From Marinomonas sp. MED121 (GTDB taxonomy: Bacteria > Pseudomonadota > Gammaproteobacteria > Pseudomonadales > Marinomonadaceae), in NCBI RefSeq assembly GCF_000153025.1, contig NZ_CH672430.1, forward strand, positions 229,659 to 293,658: DNA of 64,000 nt. The letters run 5' to 3'. The notes beneath the pieces are model-generated. The model had not been told where the DNA came from. It did not search any database and saw only the letters and a program-made list of their open reading frames with translations. The position numbers were made by a program, and so were the translations under genes. This document shows, one piece after another, positions 17,130 to 25,666 of the stretch. Each line of letters opens with the position of its first letter. Position 1 is the first letter of the stretch.

Positions 17130-17836
17130 CCAATGTCTGCATCAAGATGATGTGCAATTTGCGCTTGCAACAATTCTGCCGACGCATAAGCATCGGTTAA
17201 AGCATGATGCGCTTTATATCTAGGTAGTCCATACCTTTGTCGACAGGCATCTAAACGTACCGAAGTATTCCCTCTAAACATACGCGCCATTAAAGGTCTT
17301 TGTTTGAGAATTTTTTGCTCTAATGCCAGGGTGTCCAACACGGGGAAAAATAAATCTTGCCCATACAGCTTTTTTGCCGCTTGATACAAAAACTGCCTTT
17401 CAATTGCCGCACAATGAACCACGACGACCTTCCCTGCCAATGCGTCCAAAATAGCCTCAAAATAGCGGCTTAAAGGAGGCGCTTGCTCAACGTCCGAGTG
17501 GGTCAATTCATGAATAGTAATGGATTGAGCGGATAAAGGCGCGCCAGGGTTTACGACCCAATAATTTGAGCTAGCACAGCGAATTCGCTTAGCATTCATC
17601 GCCACAGACCCGACACTAACTATGGTATCTTTTTGGCTTTTAAGTCCTGTCGTTTCTAGATCTAAAGCAATCATTTGCGTGTTACCCAGGGCACAATCAA
17701 TGTCAGGGATACCCGCTTGATAAAAGCGTTTTAAAGGGCCTTGAGGTAGTGATTCTGCTTGCTTTTTATAATAGTCATGCCAATCAAATGCTGGTTTTTT
17801 GTCCTGTTTAAAGCCCTGATACAAGTTAGTGATCAT
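17108..17836 (-). CDS. DEDDh 3'-5' exonuclease (DnaQ-like)
   Basis: A 242-residue protein with an N-terminal extension of about 50 residues before the exonuclease fold. ExoI is ALDLETTGL (D59, E61), ExoIII is KAHHALTDAYASAELL with the His and Asp of a DEDDh enzyme. At ExoII the usual Asp is Glu (VHCAAIERQFL), a variation that keeps an acidic metal ligand. It should remove nucleotides from DNA or RNA 3' ends. Its ATG overlaps the stop of the upstream cNMP/CBS/DUF294 gene by one base, so the two proteins are translationally coupled and probably work together. Confidence 0.85.
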   Translation of the reverse strand: MITNLYQGFKQDKKPAFDWHDYYKKQAESLPQGPLKRFYQAGIPDIDCALGNTQMIALDLETTGLKSQKDTIVSVGSVAMNAKRIRCASSNYWVVNPGAPLSAQSITIHELTHSDVEQAPPLSRYFEAILDALAGKVVVVHCAAIERQFLYQAAKKLYGQDLFFPVLDTLALEQKILKQRPLMARMFRGNTSVRLDACRQRYGLPRYKAHHALTDAYASAELLQAQIAHHLDADIGIGEYWS

Positions 17837-19707
17837 TAGGAACGCTCACCTGCATAACGAAACTTGATATATTCTTGTTGGCGAGAAACCACATGAAAAG
17901 CATCCCTTAAATTACGCCTCTCCAAACTGGATAAATGCTCTGGATTCACATGATTATTGGGCTCTAAACCTTGATCTATCTGGTCAGTTTGGTGTCGAAT
18001 GCGAACCATGCTAATTAATTCCAACGCCATGGCTAAGTCACGGGCTCGACCTTCTTGTAAAATGCCTGCCGCTTCAATATCTTGTAGGCGTTCCATGGTA
18101 TTAAGTTTACGGCTACCACAGGCCAGCGCATGCACCCGGACAATATCAATAATGGGCGCTATGCCCCTTTCCTTTAAGTTAAAAGTCTTAGACTGCTTAC
18201 CGCTACCATCCAATACAAACTGCCTAAAAAAGCCTAAAGGCGGCTTTCTTTGATTGGCATTACGGGCCATATGGGATAAAAAGCGTCTATGTTGTTGTGT
18301 TTCTAAGTGAATATGATCTGTGAGCTGACGAGCTAAAGATTGCTCACCATAAACGCACCTAAGATCAAAGAAGATAGAACTTCTAAGCAAGGCTTCTGGC
18401 TTAGGGTGCTGAATCCAATCGCTAAAATAGCTTTTCCATTGGGATAAGGGCTGTCGCCACAAGGTATTGCTCGCCATAATATCGCCGGTACAAAGTGGGT
18501 AACCACACTGATCTAAACTCTGACATAGCCAATCAGCAAGGGTTTTAAAATACTCCCCATGCACAGCTTCATCATAATTATCAGACAAGATGAAGGCATT
18601 ATCCTGATCGGTACTGATCGTTTGCTCTTCTCTAGCTTGAGAACCTAGAGCAATAAAACAAAATGGAATAGGTGCTGGGCCAAATTTCTTCTCAGCCAGT
18701 TGCAATAAACGCTCTATAAAGGTGGTGCCTATTCGAGATAAGGCATTGCCTATCATGACGCTATTTGCATCCGCATGAACCAATTGGGTAAAGGTATGGG
18801 TCATTTTTCGACTAATGGCTTGCAGCGCTTTGACATCCTGTTGCTTATAGATATCACTGATCAAATACATACTACCGTGACTTTCTTTTTGGACGATATC
18901 CCCCGAGCTTATCACCCCGATAGCCTTACCATTTTTAGTAATGGGTAAGTGGTGGACATTTTGCGCCATCATCTTCATCACGGCTTCAGAGGCAAAGTCA
19001 CCACTGTCTATCGTAATCGGATCTTTTGTCATAATGACATTAACGGGCTCATCATAGCTAAGGCCTTTAGCAATCACCCGTGTTCTCAAATCCCTATCGG
19101 TTACTATCCCTACCAGCTCATCTTCATGGGTAATAAGTAAGCTTGAAACACGTTTATCCGCCATGCGCTGGGCAGCTTGCTGAATACTGACATCCTCTTC
19201 AATACTAATAGGTGGACGCCTTAACAAGCTTTTCACCGGACAGGTCATGAGAGAAACATCTTGGCTTGAGTTTTGAGTCTGTGCATCAAGGGCGCTGCGC
19301 AAACGATTCTCTCGGATCAGCTCAAAAAAATCAGAGAAGACATCATTCTCAACATAAAATTTCTTAAACCAAGAAGCGGGAATTAAATACAAAAGACAAT
19401 CTTCAATGGCTTTTATTTCTTGGGTGACCTTACCATCACGTAATAGGGATAAATAACCGAACAGCTCACCCTCTTCCATTCGCCTTAATAGCTGATCCTT
19501 AGTGGATAATACCTCTACGGCACCACTTCGAATAAAGTATAAATATTCATTAATGGTATTGGGCACAATAATGGACTCGCCGTTGCGCACATATTGAATC
19601 TCAATTTCATGCACCATTTGCTCAATCAGCTTAGGTTCTTGCATTTCACTAAATGGGAGATACTGGGTCAAAGCATCCAACATTTCTGTCAATTCAACTT
19701 CCATCAT
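17836..19707 (-). CDS. cNMP-binding / CBS pair / DUF294 nucleotidyltransferase-like protein
   Basis: A 623-residue soluble signalling protein. Order: cyclic-nucleotide-binding fold (about 20-140), two CBS motifs (about 165-285, with VSSLLITHEDELVGIVTDRD and VHHLPITKNGKAIGVISSGD), a DUF294 nucleotidyltransferase domain with GSQAREEQTISTDQDNAF (the GS...DxD metal motif, as in GlnD), and a C-terminal DUF294 domain. Related proteins sense adenine nucleotides or cNMP; the transferase target is unknown. A GTG at 19719 would extend it, but the ATG at 19707 has AGGTGG eight bases upstream. It is coupled to the exonuclease gene. Confidence 0.85.
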   Translation of the reverse strand: MMEVELTEMLDALTQYLPFSEMQEPKLIEQMVHEIEIQYVRNGESIIVPNTINEYLYFIRSGAVEVLSTKDQLLRRMEEGELFGYLSLLRDGKVTQEIKAIEDCLLYLIPASWFKKFYVENDVFSDFFELIRENRLRSALDAQTQNSSQDVSLMTCPVKSLLRRPPISIEEDVSIQQAAQRMADKRVSSLLITHEDELVGIVTDRDLRTRVIAKGLSYDEPVNVIMTKDPITIDSGDFASEAVMKMMAQNVHHLPITKNGKAIGVISSGDIVQKESHGSMYLISDIYKQQDVKALQAISRKMTHTFTQLVHADANSVMIGNALSRIGTTFIERLLQLAEKKFGPAPIPFCFIALGSQAREEQTISTDQDNAFILSDNYDEAVHGEYFKTLADWLCQSLDQCGYPLCTGDIMASNTLWRQPLSQWKSYFSDWIQHPKPEALLRSSIFFDLRCVYGEQSLARQLTDHIHLETQQHRRFLSHMARNANQRKPPLGFFRQFVLDGSGKQSKTFNLKERGIAPIIDIVRVHALACGSRKLNTMERLQDIEAAGILQEGRARDLAMALELISMVRIRHQTDQIDQGLEPNNHVNPEHLSSLERRNLRDAFHVVSRQQEYIKFRYAGERS

Positions 19708-19757
19708 AGGATTTACCACCTATCCATTTCCAGCATTAAAAATAGTTGTGTTCAAAA

Positions 19758-19793
19758 AATAAAGCGATGTATGTCACCATACATCGCTTTATT
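19758..19793 (-). terminator. Rho-independent terminator after the BCCT gene
   Basis: A perfect 16-bp stem (19758-19773 with 19778-19793) closes a 4-base loop and is followed on the minus strand by a T-rich run. It separates the BCCT transporter from the DUF294 gene. Confidence 0.9.
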
Positions 19794-19817
19794 AGAGCAA
19801 CATTTATTTAAAACCTA

Positions 19818-21401
19818 TTACTTAACCAGATGTAAATCGCTTTGTAGCCCTTTGTATAAGCTCACACACATAATCAACATCAAGACAGAGAAAGGTAGGC
19901 CTATGGTGATAGCAGCGGCTTGAATAGCAGAAAGCGCTTCTGAACCCCCACCAATCAATAGTGCAATGGCAATAATACCTTCTAACACAGCCCAAAATAC
20001 GCGTTGGATCATAGGTGCATCTGTTTTGCCCCCTGCCGTAATACCATCGATAACCAGAGAACCAGAGTCAGATGATGTCACGAAGAAAACAAGTACTAAT
20101 ACGATACCAACAAATGAGATCAAACCAGTAAGCGGAAGGTGATCAAACATTTGGAACATAGCTAAAGAAGCATCTGAAATACCATTAGCCAGCTCACCCA
20201 CACCATTATTAACTTGATCGATCGCTGAACCACCAAAGATTGCCATCCAAATTAAGGAAACAAAGGTAGGTACGAGTAATACAGCAACCAAGAACTCACG
20301 CACAGTACGACCGCGAGAAACTCGCGCGATAAACATACCGACAAATGGTGCCCAAGATACCCACCAAGCCCAATAGAACACAGTCCAACCATGGAAGAAG
20401 GTGCTATCTTCACGACCCATCCAGTTACTCAGTGGGATGATGTTTTCAACATAGCCTAGGAAGATAGTCCCCATAGAGCCAAAAATTGCCCCCGTGTTTG
20501 CCACGACTAAGACAAACAAAGCTAACGCAGCCGCAATCATGATATTAATGTTACTCAGTAGTTTCACACCGCCTTCTAGGCCTCGCGCTACAGAGATAAT
20601 AGCCACTGCAGTTACCACTAAAATAACAATAATTTGCGTCGTTAACGTATTGGGAATATCAAATAAGAAGTTAAGACCACTGGTTGCTTGCTGAGCACCT
20701 AAGCCCAAAGAGGTTGCCAAACCAAAAATGGTTGCAATAACGGCCAACACATCGATGAAATGACCAATAACACCCCACACTTTCTCGCCTAAAAGCGGAT
20801 AAAAAGCAGAACGTATGGTTAAGGGTAACCCCTTATTGTAAGCAAAGAATGCTAACGACAAGGCAACAACACCATAGATTGCCCACGGGTGTAAACCCCA
20901 GTGGAACATGGTTGCCCCCATAGCAAGTTGCTCACCACCAGGGGTTCTAGCTTCCACATTTAAAGGAGTACCGTACCAGCCAGTATAATAAGCGACTGGC
21001 TCAGCCACACTCCAAAACATCAAACCGATACCCATACCTGCTGCAAACAGCATAGAGAACCAAGTGAGAGTGGAATGCTCAGGTTTAGCCTCAGTTCCAC
21101 CTAGACGGATTTTGCTCACAGGCAAAACAATTAAGGCTAAGCAAAATAATACAAAAATATTACCACTTATCATAAACAGCCAATCAAAATTATTGATCGA
21201 CCACCCTCTTGCACCGACTAATATTTCCTTCGCATCAGCGGGAAATAAAATGGTACCTAAAATAAATGCAAAAATAATAAACGCACTGCTCATGAATACA
21301 GGGTTAAGAAAGTCCAACCCCATCACTTGCACATTATCCTGACCTACTTTATACGCCGTACTATATTCTGCTCTACCATTGCTGGTTTCTTTCAGCTTCA
21401 T
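19818..21401 (-). CDS. BCCT family betaine/choline/carnitine transporter
   Basis: A 527-residue secondary transporter with about 12 membrane helices. Family motifs are GMGIGLMFWSVAEPVAYY and FYWAWWVSWAPFVGMFIARV, with SRGRTVREF after it. BCCT carriers import glycine betaine, choline, carnitine or ectoine with sodium or protons, for osmoprotection or as carbon and nitrogen sources. The C-terminal tail is short, so it lacks the long osmosensory extension of E. coli BetT. No betaine catabolic genes are adjacent, so the substrate is open. The ATG has AGGA about ten bases upstream. Confidence 0.92.
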   Translation of the reverse strand: MKLKETSNGRAEYSTAYKVGQDNVQVMGLDFLNPVFMSSAFIIFAFILGTILFPADAKEILVGARGWSINNFDWLFMISGNIFVLFCLALIVLPVSKIRLGGTEAKPEHSTLTWFSMLFAAGMGIGLMFWSVAEPVAYYTGWYGTPLNVEARTPGGEQLAMGATMFHWGLHPWAIYGVVALSLAFFAYNKGLPLTIRSAFYPLLGEKVWGVIGHFIDVLAVIATIFGLATSLGLGAQQATSGLNFLFDIPNTLTTQIIVILVVTAVAIISVARGLEGGVKLLSNINIMIAAALALFVLVVANTGAIFGSMGTIFLGYVENIIPLSNWMGREDSTFFHGWTVFYWAWWVSWAPFVGMFIARVSRGRTVREFLVAVLLVPTFVSLIWMAIFGGSAIDQVNNGVGELANGISDASLAMFQMFDHLPLTGLISFVGIVLVLVFFVTSSDSGSLVIDGITAGGKTDAPMIQRVFWAVLEGIIAIALLIGGGSEALSAIQAAAITIGLPFSVLMLIMCVSLYKGLQSDLHLVK

Positions 21402-22181
21402 TTTGTTGGCTTCCTATTAATTATAATTATATGTTGCACTTGAAAGTATTATAAAATTACCCCAGTGCAATTGTTCTTTTAGCGTCACCGAATGTTCCTT
21501 GATAACCTAAAAGTGCTAAACAAGATGTCCATTTCAATTCCAACGAATATGCAATTTAATACCTATTAACTTTTTAAAACTTATTCTCTGAATTTGGGCC
21601 AATCCACTTATCATTTACTTGAAGCAGATGTTAAGCCAATGGAAAAAAAGTAATCAAATCAAGCTAGTTTAGTGAAAATTACTTGAACAACTCACCTTAA
21701 GTTTATCATTTATAAACCTTTAATAGGATATCCCCCTTAAATATCTATCATAAAATCCACAAACTCAGTCATTGGCAATTAAATTAGAAAAAGCGAATAT
21801 TAAAAATAAAAAGGCGTCATGATTGCGCAAATTTTAGGCATAAAAAAACCCAGAACAAAATGTCTGGGTTTGCTTGAAATATAAGCGAAAGGTAATTTAA
21901 AACTAAGAGAAATCAAGTAAGTCTTACATCACTTAATATCCAGCTATTATAAAAAAGAAACAGTAACAAATACATAACTTGACCAGTCGTTCCAATTTCT
22001 AATCTCAATTCTTACACATTTTAGCTTAACAAAGCCCAATACCTCACCTTCAAATAACTAAAACAAATAATAGTGAACATTAAACTCACACAATTGGTAT
22101 TTCTTAAGTTTTATGGGATGATTTGAAAAAGGCTTTTTGCCACCCACAAACATCGCTTTCATTATCATTTAGGGGCAAAGT
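21402..22181. other. 780-bp divergent intergenic region
   Basis: No protein gene is seen between the divergent BCCT and MoxR genes. It is long and AT-rich and holds both promoters. A terminator-like hairpin at 21846-21871 with a T7 run on the minus strand belongs to neither gene, and a small RNA candidate is proposed there. Confidence 0.6.
21841..21939 (-). ncRNA. Candidate small RNA (orphan terminator)
   Basis: On the minus strand a 9-bp hairpin (21846-21854 with 21863-21871, 8-base loop) is followed by seven T residues, a textbook terminator. No minus-strand gene lies between it and the MoxR start. A perfect TATAAT occurs on the minus strand at 21946-21951, which would start a transcript of about 100 nt; the -35 region is poor. 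The transcript has no obvious ORF. Existence is inferred from these signals only. Confidence 0.4.
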
Positions 22182-23021
22182 GTGAAATTTGAAGGAACTG
22201 AAAATTACGTCGCCAGTGATTCGTTAAAACTTGCAGTCCATGCGGCCATGCTATTAGAAAAACCACTGCTAATTAAAGGTGAACCAGGAACAGGTAAAAC
22301 CATGCTAGCCCAGGAGCTGGCAGATTCCCTTGGAACAGAGCTCATTCAATGGCACATAAAGTCCACAACCAAAGCACAACAAGGCTTGTATGAATATGAT
22401 GCGGTTTCACGCCTTAGGGATAGCCAATTAGGTGATGAGAAAGTGCATGATATCGCCAACTATATTGTCAAAGGTAAGATGTGGCAGTCATTTGATGCTG
22501 ATGTGAGGCCTGTCCTTTTGATTGATGAAATCGACAAAGCAGATATCGAGTTTCCAAATGACCTACTCCTTGAGCTCGATAAAATGGAATTTCATGTCTA
22601 TGAAACCCAAGAAAGAGTGGTAGCAAAACAAAGACCTATTGTCATCATTACTTCTAATAATGAAAAAGAGTTGCCAGACGCCTTTTTAAGACGCTGTTTC
22701 TTTCATTATATCGACTTTCCAAATCAAGATGAGATGCAGCAAATTATCGAAGTGCATCACCCCCATATTAAACAAGATTTATTAACCACAGCATTAGAAG
22801 TATTTTTTCAATTAAGAGAGCAACCAGGATTAAAGAAAAAACCGTCTACTAGCGAACTGCTTGACTGGTTAAAGCTCCTTATTGTTGAAGATATAGACCC
22901 TGACATATTAAGAGACAAATCTAACAAAGGTGGGCTTGTTCCTCTCTTTGGTGCATTACTTAAAAATGAGCAAGATGTCAGCCTGTTACAGAAACTGGCT
23001 TTTATGAGTAAACGACGTTAA
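22182..23021 (+). CDS. MoxR-type AAA+ ATPase
   Basis: A 279-residue AAA+ ATPase. Walker A is GEPGTGKT (33-40), Walker B VLLIDEIDKAD, sensor-1 IITSNNEKELPDAFLRRC with the arginine finger. It fits the MoxR branch that works with VWA proteins as a metal-insertion or folding chaperone. The start is GTG at 22182, with AGGGG seven bases before. The VWA gene follows 27 bp downstream in the same operon. The client protein is not evident; no dehydrogenase or CO-oxidase gene is nearby. Confidence 0.9.
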   Translation: MKFEGTENYVASDSLKLAVHAAMLLEKPLLIKGEPGTGKTMLAQELADSLGTELIQWHIKSTTKAQQGLYEYDAVSRLRDSQLGDEKVHDIANYIVKGKMWQSFDADVRPVLLIDEIDKADIEFPNDLLLELDKMEFHVYETQERVVAKQRPIVIITSNNEKELPDAFLRRCFFHYIDFPNQDEMQQIIEVHHPHIKQDLLTTALEVFFQLREQPGLKKKPSTSELLDWLKLLIVEDIDPDILRDKSNKGGLVPLFGALLKNEQDVSLLQKLAFMSKRR

Positions 23022-23048
23022 TCATGACAGAATGAAAGGAGCAGTACT

Positions 23049-24233
23049 ATGCTAATTGAATTCTTTATGACGCTGCGAAAATACAAGCTAAAAACCAGTA
23101 TTCGTGAATTATTAGACCTGATAAACGCGCTAAAAAAACAGGTTATTTTTGCTGATCTAGATGACTTTTACTTCTTAGCAAGAACAACTTTAGTAAAGGA
23201 TGAAACCCAATACGATAAATTTGATAAGGCCTTCGCTGATTACTTTAGTGGTATTCAAGATCTAGATTTACTATCAGCATTAAAAGAGGCTTACCAAATT
23301 CCTGAAGATTGGCTAAGAAAAGACTTTGAAAAAAGCCTAAGCGCAGAGGAAAAAGCCCAGATTGAAGCCATGGGCGGCTTAGATAAGTTGATGGAAACCT
23401 TAAAAAAGCGTTTTGAAGAACAAAAGAAACGTCATGCCGGTGGCAGTAAATGGATAGGAACAGGAGGCACTTCTCCCTTTGGTTCTGGTGGTTATAACCC
23501 TGAAGGGGTGCGTATTGGAGAAGACCAACCTAGGCAAAGAAAAGCCGTCAAGGTTTGGCAACAAAGGCAATACCGTAATCTTGATGTAAATGTTGAAATC
23601 ACTAGCCGAACCATGAAGCTAGCGTTGAAAAAACTGCGTCGTTTCGCAAGAACAGGCGCAAGCGAAAAGTTAGATTTAAATAACACGATAAGTGCAACAG
23701 CAAAGCAAGGCGGTATGCTAGATGTGCACATGGAGCCAGAAAGGCACAATGCGGTAAAAGTATTGATGTTTTTTGATATCGGCGGCTCCATGGACGACCA
23801 CATTCAAACCTGTGAAGAGCTTTTTAGTGCGGCACATAGTGAGTTTAAACACCTTTCGTTTTTTTATTTTCATAACTGTTTATATGAACAAGTATGGGAA
23901 AACAACATTAGACGACGCAGTGAATCAATCGATACCATGGGACTAATTAATCGCTTTGGTCGTGATTACAAGGTTATCTTTGTTGGTGATGCCACCATGG
24001 GACCATACGAAATCGCAGCGCCTGGGGGCAGTGTTGAGCATTGGAATGCAGAAGCGGGTTCAAGCTGGATCAATAAAATAACCAATCATTTTGACAAGGT
24101 TGTTTGGCTCAATCCTCAGCTTGAAGAGCATTGGCCCTATCATTATTCTATTGGCATGATGAAAGAGTTAATGAAAGATAAAATGTTTCCTCTAACCTTA
24201 GATGGCATTGGCAGAGCCATTAAAGAGCTTTAA
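23049..24233 (+). CDS. VWA domain protein, CoxE-like (MoxR partner)
   Basis: A 394-residue soluble protein. The N-terminal half is helical and charged and includes a Gly-rich segment (GGSKWIGTGGTSPFGSGG). The C-terminal VWA domain starts at VLMFFDIGGSMDDHI; the MIDAS first Ser is Gly in this DxGxS form, which is regular for this subfamily as I recall it. VWA proteins of this kind bind the AAA+ ring of the preceding MoxR gene and recruit clients. The ATG follows AAAGGAGCAGTACT. A hairpin terminator ends the operon. Confidence 0.85.
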   Translation: MLIEFFMTLRKYKLKTSIRELLDLINALKKQVIFADLDDFYFLARTTLVKDETQYDKFDKAFADYFSGIQDLDLLSALKEAYQIPEDWLRKDFEKSLSAEEKAQIEAMGGLDKLMETLKKRFEEQKKRHAGGSKWIGTGGTSPFGSGGYNPEGVRIGEDQPRQRKAVKVWQQRQYRNLDVNVEITSRTMKLALKKLRRFARTGASEKLDLNNTISATAKQGGMLDVHMEPERHNAVKVLMFFDIGGSMDDHIQTCEELFSAAHSEFKHLSFFYFHNCLYEQVWENNIRRRSESIDTMGLINRFGRDYKVIFVGDATMGPYEIAAPGGSVEHWNAEAGSSWINKITNHFDKVVWLNPQLEEHWPYHYSIGMMKELMKDKMFPLTLDGIGRAIKEL

Positions 24234-24238
24234 CAATT

Positions 24239-24273
24239 AAAGGCAGGGATAAAGCAAATTTATCTCTGCTTTT
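24239..24273 (+). terminator. Hairpin after the MoxR-VWA operon
   Basis: A stem of about 14 bp with two G-U pairs (24239-24253 with 24259-24273) has a short loop and ends in a T run. Confidence 0.65.
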
Positions 24274-24315
24274 AATGATCAATAGCGACCCAATCTAACC
24301 ATCATTAAGGCCACT

Positions 24316-25335
24316 CTATTTAGTCATTTTATCAAATAAACTTAAAATTTTACCTTGGCTAATTTCAATCCGATTTTTCCCCTGATGCTTTGCCTTATAT
24401 AAATTATCATCAGCATACTTAATATAAGCTTCAGCTTGTGTCTCACAAGCTTGGGGAACACCAATGTAAGCGCCAATACTCAGGCTTATTCTAGGTAAAC
24501 TAGGCTCATCCGGTTGCAGTGCTTTCTCGCTAAATATTTTTTCCCTAAGCTTAAATGCCATTTTTTCAAGCATGTCAGCCTTCACACCTGTGACACAAAT
24601 AATAAATTCATCGCCACCAAAGCGAGCAACAATGTCGGTTTTTCGGTTAAAAACAGAGGCAATCGATTTTGCAATCAATTTAAGGCAATCATTCCCCTTA
24701 AGGTGGCCATAATAATCGTTAAAACGCTTAAAGTTATCTGTATCTAGCATCAAAATAGCAATCGATTTTTGGTCTCTCTGTGCTTGATAAAAGCCTTGTT
24801 TAAAAACCGTCATAAAATAACGACGGTTATATAAATTGGTGACAGGGTCTTTTTCACTTAATTTTTTAAACTTACGTTTTTGCTGCTCAATCTTTAAACG
24901 CTGAGCTTCCCATTCACTAATATCTTCAATCACACCAAAAATAAGAGACACGCACCCATCATAGTCACAAGCCAACACACGGGCTCGACTTTTATAATGA
25001 TAATTCTTTTTATGCTCTTGATTGTAATAGGGAAATTGATTGTTATATTCGTCAATGTCTTGACTCAGTAACTTTCTATATTCAGTACAAATTAATTTTG
25101 CTTGTTTGTCAGATTTTAATTCAACATTTTTTAGAAAGTCACCGGCAATCGGGCAGGTATGACTCACCGAGTGCTTCTCCAAGCTAGCATCTAATGAAAA
25201 TGCCTGGGTCATTGTTTGATTACAATAGAAATAATCAGGCTCATTTTGAACATCGATTAACCACCAGCTAATGCCTTGAAAATTAAGTAATCGATTTAGC
25301 TGTTCTAAATATAAATTTACTTGAGGGCTGGGCAT
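24316..25335 (-). CDS. PAS-GGDEF diguanylate cyclase
   Basis: A 339-residue protein with an N-terminal PAS-like sensor (about 15-145), a short basic linker helix, and a GGDEF domain (about 170-330) that makes c-di-GMP. The active site ARFGGDEFIICV is intact, and the inhibitory I-site RxxD (RKTD) sits exactly five residues before GGDEF, so product inhibition is expected. No membrane segments are seen, so it senses a cytoplasmic signal. The ATG has AAGGTG seven bases before. It stands alone. Confidence 0.92.
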   Translation of the reverse strand: MPSPQVNLYLEQLNRLLNFQGISWWLIDVQNEPDYFYCNQTMTQAFSLDASLEKHSVSHTCPIAGDFLKNVELKSDKQAKLICTEYRKLLSQDIDEYNNQFPYYNQEHKKNYHYKSRARVLACDYDGCVSLIFGVIEDISEWEAQRLKIEQQKRKFKKLSEKDPVTNLYNRRYFMTVFKQGFYQAQRDQKSIAILMLDTDNFKRFNDYYGHLKGNDCLKLIAKSIASVFNRKTDIVARFGGDEFIICVTGVKADMLEKMAFKLREKIFSEKALQPDEPSLPRISLSIGAYIGVPQACETQAEAYIKYADDNLYKAKHQGKNRIEISQGKILSLFDKMTK

Positions 25336-25586
25336 CCATTGACACCTTTTTGGTTTACAATGACGTTTCGCAATGCTAACGATTCATCCAATCTCATGCG
25401 CAAAACATTTCGGCTTCTTCTACCTACTCTGAAGCCTCTAGCTTGGAACCTATATTTAGGTCACTCCTTACTAGTATAGCCCTAACTGATGCCTTTTCCT
25501 TATCGCCGGAATGAAATCTAGTTTGTCACCTAGGGAACCTAAGCAAACCTATTTTTATAAGATGTTAGGCTGATAATTCAATGCCT
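25336..25586. other. Intergenic region without clear features
   Basis: Lies between the diguanylate cyclase start and the repeat array behind the SulP gene. It must contain the cyclase promoter. I see no gene or hairpin. Confidence 0.5.
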
Positions 25587-25666
25587 GATATTTAAGCTGT
25601 GATATTCAAGTTGTGATATTCAAGTTGTGATATTTAAGCTGTGATATTCAAGCTGTGATATTCAAG
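25587..25666. repeat. 14-bp tandem repeat, 5.7 units, at the SulP stop
   Basis: Six units of 14 bp (consensus gatattcaagctgt, varying at two positions) run back from the stop of the minus-strand SulP gene. On the coding strand every unit carries TGA or TAA at the same position as the true stop, so the stop triplet is copied along the array. The period is not a multiple of three, so it does not encode a repeat protein. Confidence 0.9.

Noticed and set aside
25587..25666. CRISPR array
   Set aside because: Units of 14 bp are directly adjacent with no spacers, and there are no cas genes.
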